NCBI RefSeq assembly: GCF_035917275.1
Contig: NZ_CP108508.1
Location: 7,750,001 to 7,814,000, forward strand
Origin: Streptomyces sp. NBC_01237
Lineage (GTDB): Bacteria > Actinomycetota > Actinomycetes > Streptomycetales > Streptomycetaceae
Direction of reading: 5' to 3'
Length of the DNA stretch: 64,000 bases
The notes beneath the pieces are model-generated. The model was not told the origin of the DNA and did no database searches. It saw only the letters and a list, made by a program, of their open reading frames with translations. This document shows, in pieces, positions 17,246 to 24,879 of the stretch. Numbering within the stretch: the stretch's first letter is position 1; every line of letters starts with the position of its first letter. The translations under genes and the position numbers were made by a program.

Positions 17246-18054
17246 CTTGCGTCCCCGGGCTCAAGGAAGAAATGGGCGTACGGCACGGTCCAGACGGCTT
17301 CGTGACCGAGCCGGTGGCCGGTGAAGCCGTCGTCGCCGTAGGCCGTGCCGTGGTCGGAACAGACGATGGCGAAGCAGCGGCGGCGGCTGCTCGCCGCCGC
17401 GAAGAGCCGGCCGATGTGCCGGTCGACGTACTCCAGGGCGGCGGCGTGCGTGGCGCGGGAGTCGCCCGCCTCACGGGTGGCCCCCGCCCGGTGGAACCAG
17501 TTGGGCTGGTGGAGCGCCGACACATTGACGAACAGGAACAGCCGCTGGTCCTTCGGGAGTTCGGCGACGACTTCCTCGGCGCGGGTCACCTGCTGCTCGA
17601 ACGAGGTGGGCGAGGCGACACCGAAACCGGGCTCCCAGTGGCTCTCCTGGAACATGCCGGGCAGTACGGAGCCGAGCGGGCCCTGCCGGTTGAAGAAGCC
17701 GACGCCACCGACGCACACCGTGCGGTAGCCCACGGCGGCGAGGCCGGACAGCAGATCGGGGGCGTCGAAGACGAACGTGCCGTCCGCCGTCGTCTCGCTG
17801 CCCGCGAAACGTGCCGCGAACAGCCGCGGGTGCGGCCCCGGCGTGGCGGGTGTCGGCAGGAAACCGGCGAACATCGCCTGGTGCGAGGCATAGGTGAAAC
17901 TCCCCGGCGCATGGCGCTTCTCCCAGACACCACCGGGCAGGTGCCGGGCCAGATGCGGAATGCGTCCGGCGGCGGCCAGCTCCACGGCGACGTCGTAGCG
18001 CAGGGTGTCGATGGTGACGAACAGCAGATCGTGACTCCCGACGATGTCACTCAT
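17242..18054 (-). CDS. STM4013-family alkaline-phosphatase-like metalloenzyme
   Basis: A 270-aa protein of the alkaline phosphatase/sulfatase superfamily. Metal ligands appear as FVTIDTLRYD (D16, T17, D21) at the N-terminus and FAIVCSDHGTAYG near the C-terminus. It probably hydrolyses or transfers a phosphate or sulfate ester; the substrate is unknown. ATG 18054 gives the compact family length. A GTG at 18216 with GGA upstream would add a 54-residue Pro/Gly/Val/Asp-rich leader that overlaps the end of STM4014, and I regard it as less likely. The stop overlaps STM4012 (ATGA), so translation is coupled. Confidence 0.82.
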   Translation of the reverse strand: MSDIVGSHDLLFVTIDTLRYDVAVELAAAGRIPHLARHLPGGVWEKRHAPGSFTYASHQAMFAGFLPTPATPGPHPRLFAARFAGSETTADGTFVFDAPDLLSGLAAVGYRTVCVGGVGFFNRQGPLGSVLPGMFQESHWEPGFGVASPTSFEQQVTRAEEVVAELPKDQRLFLFVNVSALHQPNWFHRAGATREAGDSRATHAAALEYVDRHIGRLFAAASSRRRCFAIVCSDHGTAYGDDGFTGHRLGHEAVWTVPYAHFFLEPGDAR

Positions 18055-18196
18055 GTCGGTTTCACCCGTCTCCGGGCCGTCGGTGTCCCGGCCACCGGCA
18101 TCCTGGCCACCGACGTCCCGGACGGGATGCACGGGACCGACGTGGACGGGATCGACGTGGACGGGGCCGGCGGGGATGGGGTTGACGCGGGTGGGG

Positions 18197-19342
18197 TCAG
18201 GGGGCAGCGACGACACGGTGGTTCCTTGCTCGTTCCAGTACGGCGGCGACCTGCGCCGCATAGGTGTCCAGCCCCTCGGCGCCGCTGCCCGGCAGACCGG
18301 TCAGACCCGGCAGCAGATCACCGAAGGCATTGACCTCGCCGACGGCGAACCGCCGCCAGCCGGTCGCGGGCAGCAGATCCACGCCCACACACGGCGTCCC
18401 CGGGAAACAGGCGGCGGCCCGCTCACACATCGCGAGCGCGTCCCGCCAACTCCCGCCCGCCGCCCCCACGGCGGCCCGCACCTCGTCGAGATCGCCGCGG
18501 ACGCCGCCGAGATGGAGATTGGTCATCGGGGAAGTGCTGGTGCGCACGACGGCATGGGTCGCACGCCCGCCGACCACCACGACCCGCAGATCCGCGGCGC
18601 GCCCCCGCTGCGCCGCCTTCGGCAGCCAGCGCTCGATGTGCAGCCCGTCCGGGGCGAGCGTGTCGATGATCGCGCCCACTTCCCGCTCCGTGGTGTACCG
18701 GCGCACCCGGAGCGAATTGAACAGCCGTCCCTCCGCGTCCCGCTCCACCGACGTGCTCGCCCGGAGCCGTCCGGGGCCGGCCGTCTCCACGGCCAGCACC
18801 CCCGAGGCGGACGAGCCGTGGGCGAGCTTCACGAACACCCGCGGCATGCCGTGCTCCGCCATCAGCCCGCGCACATCCGCCCAGCCCCGCACCACCGGCG
18901 CCCCCGGACCGGACGTCGGCGACGCGGGCACCGGAATCCCGGCACCGTCCAGCACGGCATGACACAGCCGTTTGTCGAACAGTGCCGCGATGTCCCCGGG
19001 AGTGCCGAGCAGATCGGCGCCCGCCGCCGAAGCGGCCCGCGCCACCTCCCGCACGGCCGTGAGGAACGTGGCGTACCAACGGGCCGTCCCCTCCACACGG
19101 GTCGGATCGCCGACCCCGCGCAGCAGCCGATCCACCTCGGGGTCCTCGCCCGGCGAGTCCATCCGTACGGTCTCCGCAGGCCGGAACGCCGCCTCACCGG
19201 CGAGCACCTGGAGCCAGGACACGACACGGGCGTCCGGCAGCCCGGCCGCGCGCACGGCCTCCTGGAACAGGGCGACGCGGCGGTTGTCCGGATTGCCGAC
19301 GACCGTGAAGCGCGGCGCGGGGCTACTCACTGACCGCGACAT
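18197..19342 (-). CDS. STM4014-family protein (ATP-grasp-like)
   Basis: A 381-aa protein with features of an ATP-grasp ligase: RVFVKLAHGSSASGV as the nucleotide-binding lysine and loop near residue 180, DLRVVVVGG in the middle, and CVGVDLLPATGWRRFAVGEVNAFGDLLPG near the C-terminus, with the D and E-x-N that would bind magnesium. ATP-grasp enzymes make amide or ester bonds through acyl phosphates, so this could ligate something to a partner protein. ATG 19342 overlaps the STM4015 gene by 20 bp and has GAGGAG upstream. GTG 19330 is an alternative. Confidence 0.82.
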   Translation of the reverse strand: MSRSVSSPAPRFTVVGNPDNRRVALFQEAVRAAGLPDARVVSWLQVLAGEAAFRPAETVRMDSPGEDPEVDRLLRGVGDPTRVEGTARWYATFLTAVREVARAASAAGADLLGTPGDIAALFDKRLCHAVLDGAGIPVPASPTSGPGAPVVRGWADVRGLMAEHGMPRVFVKLAHGSSASGVLAVETAGPGRLRASTSVERDAEGRLFNSLRVRRYTTEREVGAIIDTLAPDGLHIERWLPKAAQRGRAADLRVVVVGGRATHAVVRTSTSPMTNLHLGGVRGDLDEVRAAVGAAGGSWRDALAMCERAAACFPGTPCVGVDLLPATGWRRFAVGEVNAFGDLLPGLTGLPGSGAEGLDTYAAQVAAVLERARNHRVVAAP

Positions 19343-20291
19343 AGCGCTCCTCGTCCTCCTCGGGGTCCCAGTAGTCCACCGGTTCCTCACTGTTGACCGA
19401 AGCCGGCGCGCACGCCTGACGGATGCGGTCGAGCATCACCTCGCTCAGGTAGTGGTGTCGCAGGTCGAGCGTGGACAGATGGCTCAGCGGCTGCCCCGCC
19501 AGCAGCGCCTCCGCACCGGTGTCGCCGAGGGTCCCCATGGCGAGCGACAGCGACGTCAGCTGAGCGACCACGGGCGCCGAGGCCAGCGCCGCAGCGATCT
19601 CGTCCTGGATCTCGCTGTTCCGCAGAGCCAGATGCCGCAATCGCGGAAACGTGCCGCCCGACAGGAGCGGGCCCAGGTCCTCCACCTGCGCGTCGCCGCC
19701 GTACCAGCGGGTCCCGAGCCAGATCTCCAGCCGCTCCAGCGCCGGGAGCTCGGACGCGGCGACCGCCCGCACGACATGGGACGGCAGACCGCCGGACTCG
19801 AAGCGGAGGGACCGCAGAGCGCCGTGCCGCACCGGCGACAACCGCAGCCCCGCCCCTTCGGCGGCGGAGTCACCGCCGCCGCGCACCACCAGCTCCTCCA
19901 GCAGGGGAAGAGCGCTGAGCACCGGAGTGATGTCCGACATCTTCAGCCAGGAAACCTCGCACTCCTCGCGCTCCACATCCGCGAGGAACAGCGCCCGCAG
20001 CGCCGGGAAGCGGTCCGCGTCCGCGGCGATCAGCTCCACCACGGGGGTGAGTTCGCTGTAGTGCCCCTGCCACCACGGACCGATCACCAGCGCCTCGACC
20101 TGCTCGCTGTCGACCGAGTCCAGGAAGTGCTGCCACAGGACGGGGAACGTCAGCGAACCCTCCCAGCCGCAGTCCAGCCGCCAGGCGACCGTGTGCGCGG
20201 CCGGAAACTCCTCGGGCTGCTCCGCGGCAGGTCCCGGCAGGGTGAGGACCGGCAGGCTGTGGAAGAGCTCGGGGTGTGCGATGCCGGACAT
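19323..20291 (-). CDS. STM4015-family leucine-rich-repeat protein, copy 1
   Basis: A 322-aa LRR protein of the STM4015 family. After an N-terminal module with an HPELFHSLPV start and a YSELTPVVELI helix, repeats follow as ALERLEIWLG, FPRLRHLALRNSEI, LTSLSLAMGTLGDTGAEALL and LSTLDLRHHYLSE. The acidic tail YWDPEEDEERYVAVSE ends in the same RY-x-AV-x-E pattern as the neighbouring paralogue. ATG 20291 follows GGAG by 7 bp, and the gap to the upstream paralogue is 4 bp. It is probably a scaffold or the protein acted on by the other cassette members; no enzyme motif is visible. Confidence 0.88.
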   Translation of the reverse strand: MSGIAHPELFHSLPVLTLPGPAAEQPEEFPAAHTVAWRLDCGWEGSLTFPVLWQHFLDSVDSEQVEALVIGPWWQGHYSELTPVVELIAADADRFPALRALFLADVEREECEVSWLKMSDITPVLSALPLLEELVVRGGGDSAAEGAGLRLSPVRHGALRSLRFESGGLPSHVVRAVAASELPALERLEIWLGTRWYGGDAQVEDLGPLLSGGTFPRLRHLALRNSEIQDEIAAALASAPVVAQLTSLSLAMGTLGDTGAEALLAGQPLSHLSTLDLRHHYLSEVMLDRIRQACAPASVNSEEPVDYWDPEEDEERYVAVSE

Positions 20292-20295
20292 CGTG

Positions 20296-21255
20296 TCACT
20301 CCGCCACAGCCGTGTACCGGCCCCTGGGGCCGCCGTCGTCCCACGGCTTGCTGCGCTCGGACAGATCGACCCGGACCCCGTGGGGCACCAGCGACTCGGT
20401 GATCCGGCGCTCCATCGCCTCGGACAGGAAGTGGTGGTGAAGGTCGAGCACATCGAGATGGGTGAGCGGCTGGCCTTCGAGCAGTGCCGCCGCGCCCTCG
20501 TCCCCGAGCGTGCCGTTCGACAGGTCGAGCGTGCGCAGCCGCGCGACCACCGGGGCCGAGGCGACGGCCGCCGCGATCTCGTTCTCCACCTCGCTGTTGC
20601 GCAGGCCCAGGTGGTGCAGCCGGGGGAAGCGGGTGCCGGAGAGCAGCGGCGCCAGGTCCGCCACATCGGCATCGCCGCCGTACGCCGAGACTCCCAGCCA
20701 CAGATCGAGCTTCTCCAGCGCGGGCAGTTCACTGTCGAGCACGCCGCGGACCACCTGCACGGGCAGCCCGCCCGCCTCGATGGTGAGCGAGCGCAGCCGC
20801 TCGTGCTTGGTCGCCGGGAACTCCAGTTCGCTGCCGCCGCGCACCCCGAGCTCCACCAGCGAGGGGAACGCGGCGAGCAGCTTGGTGACGTCCGACTGCT
20901 CGATCCAGGAGATCTCCGCCTCCTCCAGCACCAGGTCTCCGACGAACACCGCCTCCAGCGAGGTCAGCCTGTCGGCCGCGGCGATGACGAGGTCGATCGG
21001 GACATCGGACTTGTCGTCGTACGACTCGCCCCACTGCCCGATGATCAGGGCGCGGACCCCGGCCGGGTCGACGGCTTCCAGGAACGCCGAGAACTCCTGC
21101 TCCCAGGTGTGGTCCGCGTCCTCGTCGTCGTACGGATCGACGCTGATGCGCCACGCGGCGGCGTCGGCGGCCGGACGGGGGGTTTCGGTGGCATTGCGCT
21201 GGAAGTCGACGGCCGCGAGGCCGCACAGCTCGCTGAGGTGGTCCACACCGGACAT
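20296..21255 (-). CDS. STM4015-family leucine-rich-repeat protein, copy 2
   Basis: A 319-aa paralogue and probably the first gene of the operon. The LRR block is close to copy 1: both have YGGDA-x-V-x-DL-x-PLLSG, FPRL-x-HL-x-LRNSE, EIAAA-x-ASAPVVA and a GTLGD-x-GA-x-ALL repeat. The tail KPWDDGGPRGRYTAVAE ends like copy 1 (RYTAVAE against RYVAVSE) although the residues just before differ. ATG 21255 is preceded by CAGGAG. Duplication within an otherwise single-copy cassette suggests two substrates or a heterodimer. The promoter should lie in 21256-21429, shared with the divergent gene. Confidence 0.88.
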   Translation of the reverse strand: MSGVDHLSELCGLAAVDFQRNATETPRPAADAAAWRISVDPYDDEDADHTWEQEFSAFLEAVDPAGVRALIIGQWGESYDDKSDVPIDLVIAAADRLTSLEAVFVGDLVLEEAEISWIEQSDVTKLLAAFPSLVELGVRGGSELEFPATKHERLRSLTIEAGGLPVQVVRGVLDSELPALEKLDLWLGVSAYGGDADVADLAPLLSGTRFPRLHHLGLRNSEVENEIAAAVASAPVVARLRTLDLSNGTLGDEGAAALLEGQPLTHLDVLDLHHHFLSEAMERRITESLVPHGVRVDLSERSKPWDDGGPRGRYTAVAE

Positions 21256-21429
21256 GGCCCTGAGCTCCTGATGCTGGGAACGGTTGTTGTCCGCAAGGTC
21301 TATCAAGCCCCACTGACAACGCGATGACCGGGATCCGGCCCGCGCACCGCACCGGCCGATTGTCAGACCCTCCCCGTAGCGTTTTCCTCGTGTTCGGCAC
21401 AGCGGGTGCCGCGACGAGGGGAGACGTCT

Positions 21430-21756
21430 GTGTACCGGCAGGGCGATGTACTGATCGTGGCGGTGGAGGAGTCGGCCGTGCCCGCCCACTTCCTGAAGGC
21501 GACGGGCGAGCTGCGCGACGGCCGGGGACGCCTGGTGCTCGCACTGGGCGAGGTCACGGGACACGCCCATGCGGTGCAGGGCCCCGGCCGACTGATGAGG
21601 GAGGCGGGGCAGTTCGGGCCGATGCTGCTCCATCTTCCGGACGGGGGACGCGTGGTGCACGAGGAGCACGCGGCGATCTCGCTGCCGAAGGGCTGGTTCC
21701 GCGTGGTGCGCCAGCGGGAGTACGCGCCGGGCGCGATCCGTATCGTCGCGGACTGA
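21430..21756 (+). CDS. Uncharacterised 108-aa protein next to the STM4015 cassette
   Basis: A small soluble protein that starts MYRQGDVLIVAVEE (GTG read as Met), followed by GHAHAVQGPGRLM and LPDGGRVVHEEHAAISLPKGWFRVVRQREYAPG. The composition and spacing look like an all-beta fold with conserved histidines (GHAH, HEEH) that might bind metal. GTG 21430 is preferred over an upstream start because GGGGAG lies 6 bp ahead. It is divergent from the LRR operon and 107 bp upstream of the DUF6745 gene. I recognise the recurring pairing with DUF6745 proteins but no known function. Confidence 0.75.
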   Translation: MYRQGDVLIVAVEESAVPAHFLKATGELRDGRGRLVLALGEVTGHAHAVQGPGRLMREAGQFGPMLLHLPDGGRVVHEEHAAISLPKGWFRVVRQREYAPGAIRIVAD

Positions 21757-21863
21757 TCCGGCCGCCGCGACCGGCGACCGGGCGGCGCGGCAGCCATTCG
21801 AGCACAGAGATCTCACATCCGGGATCCGAGACCGAGATCGAGAAACAGGGGACGGGACAACCG

Positions 21864-22865
21864 ATGCAGTACGTGAACTCTTGGCGGGCCGTGGCGGCGG
21901 CGACGGGCGCGGCGGACCGGGCCGCGGCCGAGGACGGGGTGCGGCTCGCCTACCGCAGCGCCGGTCTCGCCGAGCCGGAGCGCATCATCTGGGCCGACTC
22001 GCCCCGCGCGGCGGTCGAAGCGGTGGCGAAGCTGACCGACGCCGGACGCTCGGTGCGCGACGACATCCGCACCCGGCCCTGGGCCGAGGAACGGCGCCGC
22101 ATGTACGACGAGTTGGGCGCCGCGGGCTGGTCCGCGCTCTGGTCCGCCACGGGGGCCCAGCTCTGGGAGACCACGGGCGCCCTCGCCGACCGGATACGGA
22201 CGGGTGTCGTCGCGGACCTCGCCGCGCGGCCCGAGGACGAGTCCGCCATCCGGCTGCGGCTGCTCGACGCCGTCCTCGGACAGCACGACGCCGCCTGGCT
22301 CGCCGCCTTCGACGGGCGCGGCGACCGGCTGACCGGCCTGGCGGAGGTGGCGCGCAACGCCGGCTGGTGGTGGCCCTACGAGCACGCCGTCGTGATCAGC
22401 GAGCGGCCCGAGGTGCTCCACCGCGACGAGGCGGGGCGGCTCGACCACGGGGAGGGGCCGGCACTCGCCTACACGGACGGCTTCGCGCTGTACGCCTGGC
22501 GCGGCATGCCGGTTCCCGCGGCGTTCCTGGCGGAGCTGGCGACGCTGACCCCACAGCGGATACGGGCCGAGGAGAACGCGGAGCTGCGCCGCGTGATGCT
22601 GGAGTACTACGGCTACGACCGCTACCTCACCGAGTCCCGCGCCGAACCGGTCCACCGCGACGAGACGGGCATCCTCTGGCGGATCTCGCTGGACGGGGAC
22701 GAGGACGTGGTGATGGTCGAAGTGGTCAACTCCACCCCGGAACCGGACGGCACGCACCGCACCTACTGGCTGCGGGTGCCGCCCACGACAAGGACGGCGA
22801 AGGACGGGGTGGCCTGGACGTTCGGGATCGACGGATCGGCCTACGCACCGGTACGTCAGACCTGA
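21864..22865 (+). CDS. DUF6745-type protein
   Basis: A 333-aa cytoplasmic protein without signal or membrane segments. The conserved block in the second half reads GPALAYTDGFALYAWRGMPVP, then EENAELRRVMLEYYG and finally VVMVEVVNSTPEPDGTHRTY ending in TAKDGVAWTFGI. This pattern is what I associate with DUF6745. The first half is helical and contains paired Trp (GWWWPYEHAVV). It is probably cotranscribed with the 108-aa gene. The reaction or role is unknown. ATG 21864 has GGGAC close upstream. Confidence 0.75.
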   Translation: MQYVNSWRAVAAATGAADRAAAEDGVRLAYRSAGLAEPERIIWADSPRAAVEAVAKLTDAGRSVRDDIRTRPWAEERRRMYDELGAAGWSALWSATGAQLWETTGALADRIRTGVVADLAARPEDESAIRLRLLDAVLGQHDAAWLAAFDGRGDRLTGLAEVARNAGWWWPYEHAVVISERPEVLHRDEAGRLDHGEGPALAYTDGFALYAWRGMPVPAAFLAELATLTPQRIRAEENAELRRVMLEYYGYDRYLTESRAEPVHRDETGILWRISLDGDEDVVMVEVVNSTPEPDGTHRTYWLRVPPTTRTAKDGVAWTFGIDGSAYAPVRQT

Positions 22866-22880
22866 CCCGGCACGACGGCC

Positions 22881-22985
22881 CGGGGAGGGGCGAGGACAGG
22901 GAGGAAGGGCAGGGAGGAAGGACAGGCGGGAGGGAAGAGAGGCACGGCGACCGGAGGGGAGAGGCACATGGCGCCGGAGGGAAGA
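22881..22985. repeat. Polypurine tract with 13-bp repeats
   Basis: The gap between the convergent DUF6745 and TetR genes is nearly pure A/G on the + strand. CAGGGAGGAAGG occurs at 22897 and again at 22910, followed by looser copies of GGGAGGGAAGAGAGG and GGAGGGGAGAGGC. Such tracts can form triplex or act as a transcription barrier between convergent genes. Confidence 0.7.
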
Positions 22986-22989
22986 GGCG

Positions 22990-23601
22990 TCAGGCCGTCA
23001 AGGTCTTCTGGTCGACGCCGAGTTCGCGGGCGAGCGCCTCGTCGGTCCACCGCAGCATCGTGGCACGGGAGAGCGGACCCGCGTACGACGTCATCTGCAC
23101 GGCCAGACCGTCCAGCAGGGCGGTCAGGCGCCAGGCCGCCGACACCGGGTCCTCGCAGCGGAACTCACCGGCGGCAGCGCCCTCTTCGAGGACCGCGGCC
23201 AGCTCCGCCTTCCACTGCTGGTCGAGATCGCCCGCCACCTCGCGCAGCGCGGGCTCGCGCAGGGAGGCGGCCCAGCCCTCGATCCACAGGCGCCAGCCCT
23301 TGGCCTGCCCGGTGGGCGCGTACCAGCGGACGGCCGCCCGCAGCCGTCGCACCGCGCTGGTACGGCGGGCCAGCAGCTTGCGCAGGTGGGCGAGGTCGGC
23401 CTCCGCCGCGTACGCGAACGCGGCGGCGACCAGCTTCTCCTTGGTCGAGAAGTGGTAGAGCACCAGTGCGTTGCTCACCCCCAGCACGGAGGCCACATCG
23501 GCGATCCGTACGGAGGAGACCCCGCGCACCTCGATCTGCTCCACCGCGGCGCGCAGCAATTCCTCACGCCGTTCCGCCACACCCAACCGCACTCTCGCCA
23601 C
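22990..23601 (-). CDS. TetR-family transcriptional regulator
   Basis: A 203-aa regulator. Residues about 10-58 form the TetR helix-turn-helix (RREELLRAAVEQIEVRGVSSVRIADVASVLGVSNALVLYHFSTKEKLV); the remainder is the ligand and dimer domain, with Trp-rich WRLWIEGWAASLRE. GTG 23601 is supported by a -10-like TAGGGT ending 7 bp upstream, which would make the message leaderless. It lies 75 bp downstream of the dehydrogenase gene in the same direction, so it could also be read from the decarboxylase-dehydrogenase operon that it may repress. Confidence 0.9.
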   Translation of the reverse strand: MARVRLGVAERREELLRAAVEQIEVRGVSSVRIADVASVLGVSNALVLYHFSTKEKLVAAAFAYAAEADLAHLRKLLARRTSAVRRLRAAVRWYAPTGQAKGWRLWIEGWAASLREPALREVAGDLDQQWKAELAAVLEEGAAAGEFRCEDPVSAAWRLTALLDGLAVQMTSYAGPLSRATMLRWTDEALARELGVDQKTLTA

Positions 23602-23607
23602 ACAGCC

Positions 23608-23613
23608 ACCCTA
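23608..23613 (-). promoter_or_regulatory. -10 element of a leaderless TetR promoter
   Basis: On the - strand TAGGGT is followed by GGCTGT and then the GTG start, the geometry of a leaderless Streptomyces promoter. The -35 region (TACGGC at 17-bp spacing) is poor. Confidence 0.4.
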
Positions 23614-23676
23614 ACCAACGTACGGGCTGTGCCGTAGCCGCCGCCGTCCGCCCGGCCGGGGACCGGGGGAGGGCCG

Positions 23677-24879
23677 CTACCGGTACCAGCCGAACCGCTC
23701 GGCCATCACCGGCAGCCGCTCGGCGACAAGGGCGTGTGCCGCCGCCCTCGGTGTGGTGCCATGGGCCTCCGCGTGGGCCAGTATCCGGTCGATCAGCTCC
23801 CGCATCGCCCGGCGGGTGTGTCCGAACGCCTCTTCGGCGTCGGCCTCTATGTCTCCGAAGAGGGTCCACCACCACCAGGCGTTCGTACCGGAGTTGACCA
23901 CGACGTCGGGCAGGACCGTGATCCCGCGCGCCGTCAGCAGTTCCTCGGCCTCCGCGAGCACCGGCATGTTGGCCGCCTCGACGACCCAGCGCGCCCTGAT
24001 GCCGGACTGGTTCGTGGCGTCGATGGCGTACGACACGGCGGCCGGGACCAGCACCTCCGCGTCCGTCGTCAGCCAGGCGTCGCCCGGCAGTTCCCGGTCC
24101 CCTGCGCGCAGCGCGCCCCGGTCCACCGTCCCGTGGGCGTCACGCGCGCTCAGGAGCGCCTCGATGTCCAGCCCCGCCGGGTTGGCGATCGTGCCCTTCA
24201 CATCGGCGACGGCGACGACCCGGAGACCGGCTCGGGCGAGGAAACGTGCCGTGGCCCCGCCCATCGTGCCGAGCCCCTGGACGGACACCCGGGCGTTCCC
24301 GTACGGGACACCCGCGCGGTCCAGGGCGGCGAGGGCCGACTCGGCGACGCCGCATCCGCCGACCAGCGCGTCGAGCCCGATGCCGTCCACGGTCACCTCG
24401 AAGGCGTCGGCCAGCCGCTTGCGGGCCGCCGCCTCGTCGTCGAGGAGCGGGTAGACCGCCTGGACGGACGAGACGAGCCCGGCCTCGGCCGCCGCCCGGT
24501 CGACCAGCTCCTGGGTGAGCCCGAGATCCTCACCGGTCGTCCAGACGTTCTCGATGTACGGGCGCACCGCCCGCAGGTAGCGGACGAGGACGCCGTACGC
24601 CTCGGGGTCACGGGGGTCGCAGTCGATGCCCCCCTTGGCGCCGCCCAGTGGGATGTAGCGGGCCTCGGTGCGGTCGGCGTCGTAGTGCAGCGCCTCCTTC
24701 ATCGTCATGCCGCGGGCGAGTCCCGCCACTTCGGCCTGGGTACACCCCTCCCGCATCCGCAGGCCACCGCTGGAGACGCCGCGCACCAGCCGGTCGACGA
24801 CCAAGTACCCCCGGCGGTCGGTGACATGATCCGTCCAGGTGAGGGAGATCAGCGGGCTCTGCGGCTTCGTGGCGGTCAT
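23677..24879 (-). CDS. Glu/Leu/Phe/Val dehydrogenase
   Basis: A 400-aa NAD(P)-dependent amino acid dehydrogenase for reversible oxidative deamination. The substrate segment PLGGAKGGID (near residue 78) holds the catalytic lysine. The Rossmann motif GLGTMGG is near residue 200. The ending VLPDVVVNSGTNAWWWWTLFGD lies where amino acid specificity is set. It is shorter than hexameric glutamate dehydrogenases and closer in size to Leu/Phe/Val types. ATG 24879 overlaps the upstream decarboxylase stop (ATGA) and follows GAGGAG. Coupling to a 2-oxoacid decarboxylase suggests a catabolic route for a particular amino acid. Confidence 0.9.
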   Translation of the reverse strand: MTATKPQSPLISLTWTDHVTDRRGYLVVDRLVRGVSSGGLRMREGCTQAEVAGLARGMTMKEALHYDADRTEARYIPLGGAKGGIDCDPRDPEAYGVLVRYLRAVRPYIENVWTTGEDLGLTQELVDRAAAEAGLVSSVQAVYPLLDDEAAARKRLADAFEVTVDGIGLDALVGGCGVAESALAALDRAGVPYGNARVSVQGLGTMGGATARFLARAGLRVVAVADVKGTIANPAGLDIEALLSARDAHGTVDRGALRAGDRELPGDAWLTTDAEVLVPAAVSYAIDATNQSGIRARWVVEAANMPVLAEAEELLTARGITVLPDVVVNSGTNAWWWWTLFGDIEADAEEAFGHTRRAMRELIDRILAHAEAHGTTPRAAAHALVAERLPVMAERFGWYR

